From Pseudomonadota bacterium (GTDB lineage Bacteria > Pseudomonadota > Alphaproteobacteria > Sphingomonadales > Sphingomonadaceae), in NCBI GenBank assembly GCA_023418595.1, contig JAEZZI010000026.1:1-64000 (forward strand): DNA of 64,000 nucleotides. Reading direction: 5' to 3'. The position numbers were made by a program, and so were the translations under genes. Positions 60,267 through 64,000 of this stretch are shown here, piece after piece; the first letter of the stretch is position 1; each line of letters begins with the position of its first letter. The notes under the pieces are model-generated. The model did no database searches, was not told the DNA's origin, and was given only the letters and a program-made list of their open reading frames with translations.

Positions 60267-61025
60267 CTGACCGCCACCGCGACCAGCACCGATGGGGCAG
60301 TCCACCCGCGCGCCTTATTACGGATCGCAGGCTTCATCGTCGCGGTGATCGTCGCGGTGCCGCTGCACGGCCTGTGGCGGCTGTTCCGCCTGCCGTCGCC
60401 TTGGCCGCGGCTGTTTCTGGGCGCGCTAGGCCGTATCGCGGGCGCGCGGCGGCGAACGGTCGGCACGCCGCTAAGGAAGAACGCATTCTTCGTCGCCAAT
60501 CACGTCAGCTGGCTAGACATTCCGCTCCTGGCGGGCGCGACCGGCACCGCCTTCATCGCCAAGGACGATCTGGAGCACGTCCCGTTCGTCGGCTGGATGT
60601 GTGGCCTCAACAACACCGTCTATGTCGCGCGCGGCGACCGCAAGTCGATCGCGGTCCAGATCGCCCGCGTCGCCCAAGCCCTGGCCGACGGCTGGAGCCT
60701 CGCGATTTTTCCGGAGGGCACCACCGGCGACGGCAAATCCTTGCTTCCATTCAAGGCGTCTCTGCTCGCCGTCCTCGACCCCCCGCCACCCGGCCTGATG
60801 GTCCAGCCGGTCTGGATCGACTATGGTGCCCATGCCGACACGGTGTTCTGGGGCACCGAACATGGCAAGGAAAACGCCCTGCGTATCCTGTCCAACCCCG
60901 GCACGATGGACGTGACGCTCCATTTCCTCGAACCCTTCGCCCCCGCCGATGTCGGCGACCGCAAAGCCATCGCCGCCGAAGCGCGCGCGCGGATGGATGC
61001 GGCGATCGGCTCTGGGCACTCGTAA
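60267..61025 (+). CDS. lysophospholipid acyltransferase (PlsC family)
   Basis: A 252-residue inner-membrane acyltransferase that makes phosphatidic acid from lysophosphatidate, or acts on related lipids. One hydrophobic segment lies near residues 20-38. NHVSWLDIPLL is the HX4D catalytic motif, and FPEGTTGDGKSLLPFK the second block. No ATG or GTG fits the N-terminus. A CTG at 60267, 4 bp after the fur stop, gives (M)TATATSTDGAVHPRALLR and is the best start by position. In related genomes the next gene is usually miaB; here this order is broken. Confidence 0.85.
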   Translation: MTATATSTDGAVHPRALLRIAGFIVAVIVAVPLHGLWRLFRLPSPWPRLFLGALGRIAGARRRTVGTPLRKNAFFVANHVSWLDIPLLAGATGTAFIAKDDLEHVPFVGWMCGLNNTVYVARGDRKSIAVQIARVAQALADGWSLAIFPEGTTGDGKSLLPFKASLLAVLDPPPPGLMVQPVWIDYGAHADTVFWGTEHGKENALRILSNPGTMDVTLHFLEPFAPADVGDRKAIAAEARARMDAAIGSGHS

Positions 61026-61153
61026 CAATTCAATCGCCTGAGAGACCGTTTGCAACCGGGTTGAGGCTCCGCCTCCGGCGTGATCCACCTTTGGGATGTG
61101 GGTCTGCGAGCCGTGGCCGAATGGCTGGTTTTAAATAGCGCGCGGAGCATTGT

Positions 61154-61297
61154 CTGACCGATCTGACGGCCGAGGAGCGGCCGTTCGTCCGACCGTTCCG
61201 GCTGCCGGTGCCGAAGCGCGGACGCAAGCCGGAGAGCGACGTTGGCGAGGTACTCGACCGTTGGCAGGCTGCGAATGGCCACTCTCGCCACAGCTGA
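61154..61297 (+). pseudogene. IS5-like transposase N-terminal remnant
   Basis: The frame reads LTDLTAEERPFVRPFRLP and KRGRKPESD before stopping after 47 codons. IS5/IS1182-type transposases begin with LTDLT-x-E-E-W...-P-x-x-x-x-RGR-P, so the match is clear but degenerate, with Trp replaced and no catalytic domain. No terminal inverted repeats were found. It marks past mobile-element activity at this junction. Confidence 0.5.
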
Positions 61298-61531
61298 TAA
61301 CCCCGACATTGCTGGGATTAAGGCCATCGTCGCGGTCGTTCAGGCGATGTAGGCTATAACTCTCGGGATGGCAGGATTCTCGATCACCGCTCAAGCGGCG
61401 CTCTCATATCCTGCCACGGCAGTATTTGGTTCAGCTGCGACATTATGCCGACTGAATGGCGGGCCGAAGCCGAAGAAGCAGAGAACTACGCCTACGCTAT
61501 ACCCCTCCTAAAATGATTGATGAGAGCGGGT

Positions 61532-61556
61532 CCGGCGCTTCACGCCGGGGCTTTTC
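61532..61556 (+). terminator. weak terminator-like hairpin
   Basis: CCGGCG (61532-61537) and CGCCGG (61543-61548) with loop CTTCA are followed by GGCTTTTC. The stem is short and the T-run interrupted. It lies 170 bp upstream of the ATPase gene and might insulate it. Confidence 0.35.
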
Positions 61557-61726
61557 TAACTCGCCGTCCGGCTTCACGTAGGATGAAATTCACCTAGCGC
61601 TGCCGGACACCCCAGTGTTGCATGCTATCCGGCGGAGGCGTGGATTCGTCCGTCTATCGAATCTATTTTGGCTGGCTTCCGGTGCTATCGAGTAGAGAAG
61701 ACAAGCAATAGGGCGGGGGCAGCAGA

Positions 61727-64000
61727 ATGAACAAGAAAGCAAATAAGACAGTCCTTGAAACGATACTCGACTGGTCGGCTGATCGCCCGCTTTGGCAGCG
61801 GGATGCCCTGCGGAGGATCGTGACCGGCGGGACGCCTGATGAAGCTGCTGTGATCGACATACTAGCTCTTTGCAAAAAGGAGCAGGGGGTTGAAGGCATT
61901 GCACTTGTCCCGGAAGCCCTCGAAGCCGCGCACTTGCCGGCCGCTCCTGCCGGCGGCGAGTCGATAGCACTGGCAAGCGTCGGGGATATCGCCGGTGTGA
62001 ACCAGCTTGCCCCCGACCAGTCCCTGCCATTTGAACCGGCAGGGCTCACCATTGTGTACGGGCCGAACGGGTCCGGTAAGTCCGGTTACGGGCGCGTGCT
62101 CAAGCGCGCCTGCCGCGCGCGCAAGGCGGGCGAGATCATGCCGGATGCGTACAACCCGCCGCCCGCCGGCAAAGCGACCGGCACTTTTTCGATTCTCAAG
62201 GACGGAGTGACGGTACCGCCCGTCAGCTGGACCGACGACGGCAAACCTGACGCGGTGCTGTCTGCCGTCAGCGTCTTTGACCGGGACTGCGGCTCGGTTC
62301 ATGTGCAGGAAAAGAACGAAGTGGCGTTCAGGCCCTTCGGCTTGGATATTCCCGACGACCTCGCCGGTGTCTGCCAGGCGCTCAAGCAGAAACTGGGTGC
62401 TGAAGAAACCCAGCTCAATGCGGTTCGCGACCCGGTCTTCGAGAAGCCGACATGGAACCCGGCCACGCCGGTCGGCGCGATCATGTCGGCACTGAGCCAT
62501 GACACCGATCTTGCCGCGCTTGAAAGGCTCGGTGAGATGACCGCCGACGAGCGGACGCGGCTGGCACGCCTTGACGAAGACCTGCTGAAAAACCCGGCGG
62601 ATGCTGCCGCCGAACAGAGGCTTTTTGCCGGCAATGTACGGCAGCTGATCGCTACCCTGGACAGGCTTGCCGTCGCCTATGGGGATGAAAAGCTGGCCGG
62701 GATGAAAACACTGGCGGACGCGGCGCGGGACAAGCGGGCGGCAGCCGATCTTGCCGCGCGCGCGATCTTTGACGGCCTTGCCATGCCCGGTGTCGGCGGG
62801 GAAACATGGCGGGCGCTATGGGAGGCCGCCCGCCGCTATTCGGAACAAACGGCTTATCCCGGTGCGCCTTTCCCGCCCACAGGGGACGAAGCCTGCGTCC
62901 TGTGCCATCAGGCGCTGGATGCGGATGCCAAGGACCGGCTGGGGGGCTTCGAGGCATTCATCCGCGCGGATGCGGAATCACAAGCGGCGCGCGCCGAGCG
63001 GGACTATTCTGAGGCCCTTGCCGCATTCACGGCACGGCAACCGGACGTGCGCGTGATCGCGCAGGCGCGCCAGCGCATCGCCCTCCAGAGCCCCGGCCTT
63101 GCCCGCAAGGTTTTGCGCTTTGTCGCCAGTGCGGATTTGCGCCGTCTGAAATGCCTTCGCGCCCTTTCGACGGCCGACGCGCTGGTCCTGCCGCCGTTTT
63201 CGCCCTCACCGAAGGCGGAGCTGGAGGCGCTGGCGGCTACTCTAGAGGCCTATGCTGCGGAACTTGACGAAGCGGCCGATGCTGAGGGCCGCGACCGGCT
63301 GATCCTCGAACGCGACTCTTTGAGGGACCGGGCAGCGGTTGCCGAGCTGCTCGAAACCGCAAAGAAGGAAGTCAAACGCCTCGATGACCTGCGCATTGTC
63401 CGCGCCTGCATCGCGGACACGGCGACCAACGCCATCACCAAGCTCGGCAACGATATCGCCGACAATGTCATCACCCCGAAAATGCGCGACCAGTTCCAGT
63501 CGGAGATCGTTCGTCTCGCGGCGGAGAAAGTGCGTGTGGAAATCGTGCGATCAGGCGGGCAGTACGGCTCGCCAAACTACCAGGTGCGCCTCTTTGCCAA
63601 CCCGAAAGCCAAGGTCCATATGGTCCTGAGCGAGGGCGAGCAAACGTGCGTCGCTCTTGCCGCGTTCCTCACCGAACTGGCGACTGCCCAGCATAAATCT
63701 GCGCTGGTGTTCGATGACCCGGTAACATCGCTAGATCATCGCTGGCGCGAAAAGGTGGCGGACCGGCTTGTCGAAGAATCCGCAACCCGCCAGATTATCG
63801 TCTTCACCCATGACATGGTGTTCGTGAACGACCTTCACGACAAGGCCCTCCGCGAGGCTGTTCCCATGAAGCTCGTCAGCCTGTCGCGCGGGCCGGCCGG
63901 TACGGGCATGGTCACGGACGGCTTACCCTGGCAGCACGCCGGTATCCGCGACCGGGTTGATAAGCTGGAAAAGGCGGCGCGAGACGCGCGCACGCTTTAT
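61727..64000 (+). CDS. Rad50/RloC-like AAA family ATPase with zinc-hook motif, partial, possible defence protein
   Basis: The frame is open for 758 codons to the window end; the stop is not seen. An N-terminal helical region (ILDWSADRPLWQRDALRRIV) precedes Walker A GPNGSGKS at residues 112-119. The central part is helix-rich and has CVLC at 390-393, the CxxC form of a zinc hook between coiled-coil arms. The ABC-type signature LSEGEQ is at 634-639, Walker B ending FDDP at D663-D664 with SLDH after it, and the switch His at H695 in IVFTHD. This is the SMC/Rad50-like layout of the PrrC/RloC AAA_13 group and of ATPases from defence islands. Any nuclease domain would be in the missing C-terminus. 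The ATG at 61727 follows GGGGGC. Confidence 0.8.
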   Translation, partial: MNKKANKTVLETILDWSADRPLWQRDALRRIVTGGTPDEAAVIDILALCKKEQGVEGIALVPEALEAAHLPAAPAGGESIALASVGDIAGVNQLAPDQSLPFEPAGLTIVYGPNGSGKSGYGRVLKRACRARKAGEIMPDAYNPPPAGKATGTFSILKDGVTVPPVSWTDDGKPDAVLSAVSVFDRDCGSVHVQEKNEVAFRPFGLDIPDDLAGVCQALKQKLGAEETQLNAVRDPVFEKPTWNPATPVGAIMSALSHDTDLAALERLGEMTADERTRLARLDEDLLKNPADAAAEQRLFAGNVRQLIATLDRLAVAYGDEKLAGMKTLADAARDKRAAADLAARAIFDGLAMPGVGGETWRALWEAARRYSEQTAYPGAPFPPTGDEACVLCHQALDADAKDRLGGFEAFIRADAESQAARAERDYSEALAAFTARQPDVRVIAQARQRIALQSPGLARKVLRFVASADLRRLKCLRALSTADALVLPPFSPSPKAELEALAATLEAYAAELDEAADAEGRDRLILERDSLRDRAAVAELLETAKKEVKRLDDLRIVRACIADTATNAITKLGNDIADNVITPKMRDQFQSEIVRLAAEKVRVEIVRSGGQYGSPNYQVRLFANPKAKVHMVLSEGEQTCVALAAFLTELATAQHKSALVFDDPVTSLDHRWREKVADRLVEESATRQIIVFTHDMVFVNDLHDKALREAVPMKLVSLSRGPAGTGMVTDGLPWQHAGIRDRVDKLEKAARDARTLY

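Larger units (their letters stand above)
61026..61726. other. 701-bp degenerate intergenic region at the island edge
   Basis: No intact gene lies here. The sequence is less GC-rich than the flanking housekeeping genes and has many stop codons in all frames. It contains a transposase remnant (61154-61297), a stretch GAGCCGTGGCCGAATGGCTGG near 61108 that resembles the 5' end of a class II tRNA but has no matching 3' half, and a hairpin near 61532-61548. The features fit a decayed insertion boundary. Confidence 0.6.

Noticed and set aside
61026..61140. Complete tRNA gene after plsC
   Set aside because: Only a 5'-like segment is present; no anticodon stem, T-arm or 3' acceptor follows.

Overview
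The window is a GC-rich chromosomal segment of an alphaproteobacterium, most probably a sphingomonad (Sphingomonas or a close relative). The evidence is gene order and family content: DUF1489, MmcB, DUF1491, DUF3576, DUF6489, a bacterial CDC48-type ATPase and several palindromic repeat families typical of that group. No rRNA or clear tRNA gene was seen.

The core is the ancestral alphaproteobacterial replication-origin neighbourhood. On the minus strand lies ppsR-maf-aroE-coaE-dnaQ, with 4-bp overlaps down to coaE, followed by hpf, ptsN, a thioesterase and DUF1491. Diverging from it are hemE, hemJ and rho on the plus strand. The ppsR/hemE gap carries regularly spaced DnaA-box-like repeats, GANTC sites and an AT-rich stretch, and is called here as the probable oriC. 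About 6.5 to 9 kb further on is the segregation block mnmE-mnmG-rsmG-parA-parB, with two parS-like sites. It is followed by the minus-strand leuS-lptE-holA operon.

Left of this block (1-15 kb) are mgtE and DUF1489 (with a truncated GMC oxidoreductase fragment at the very edge), a cyclophilin, a LysR regulator, the CDC48-like ATPase, an MFS exporter with a small monooxygenase-like partner, a PmtA-like methyltransferase, msrB, a class A penicillin-binding protein, the SCO1/YcgN-like/YgjP-like operon, an ankyrin protein, mmcB and a SleB-type cell-wall hydrolase. From 36 to 54 kb come an outer-membrane-like protein behind three phased DnaA-box-like repeats, a thiamine-phosphate-synthase-like protein, yggS, a HAD phosphatase, a YegD-type Hsp70, ribA, xthA, ssb, feoAB, trhO, mutS and maeB. 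A lower-GC orphan gene follows at 53.6 kb.

The right end (54-64 kb) holds SDR and acyl-CoA dehydrogenase genes, a GPH-type symporter, and tsaB-rimI-mucR-fur-plsC. Just after plsC, ordinary housekeeping order stops. About 700 bp of degenerate sequence with an IS5-like transposase remnant leads to a large Rad50/RloC-like AAA ATPase with a CxxC zinc-hook motif, which runs off the window. This looks like the edge of an accessory, possibly defence, island.

Intergenic regions are rich in palindromes: at least five families of REP-like inverted repeats occur, including two related copies of a very long perfect or near-perfect stem at 3.8 and 36.2 kb. A possible small RNA with its own promoter and intrinsic terminator lies upstream of the LysR gene.
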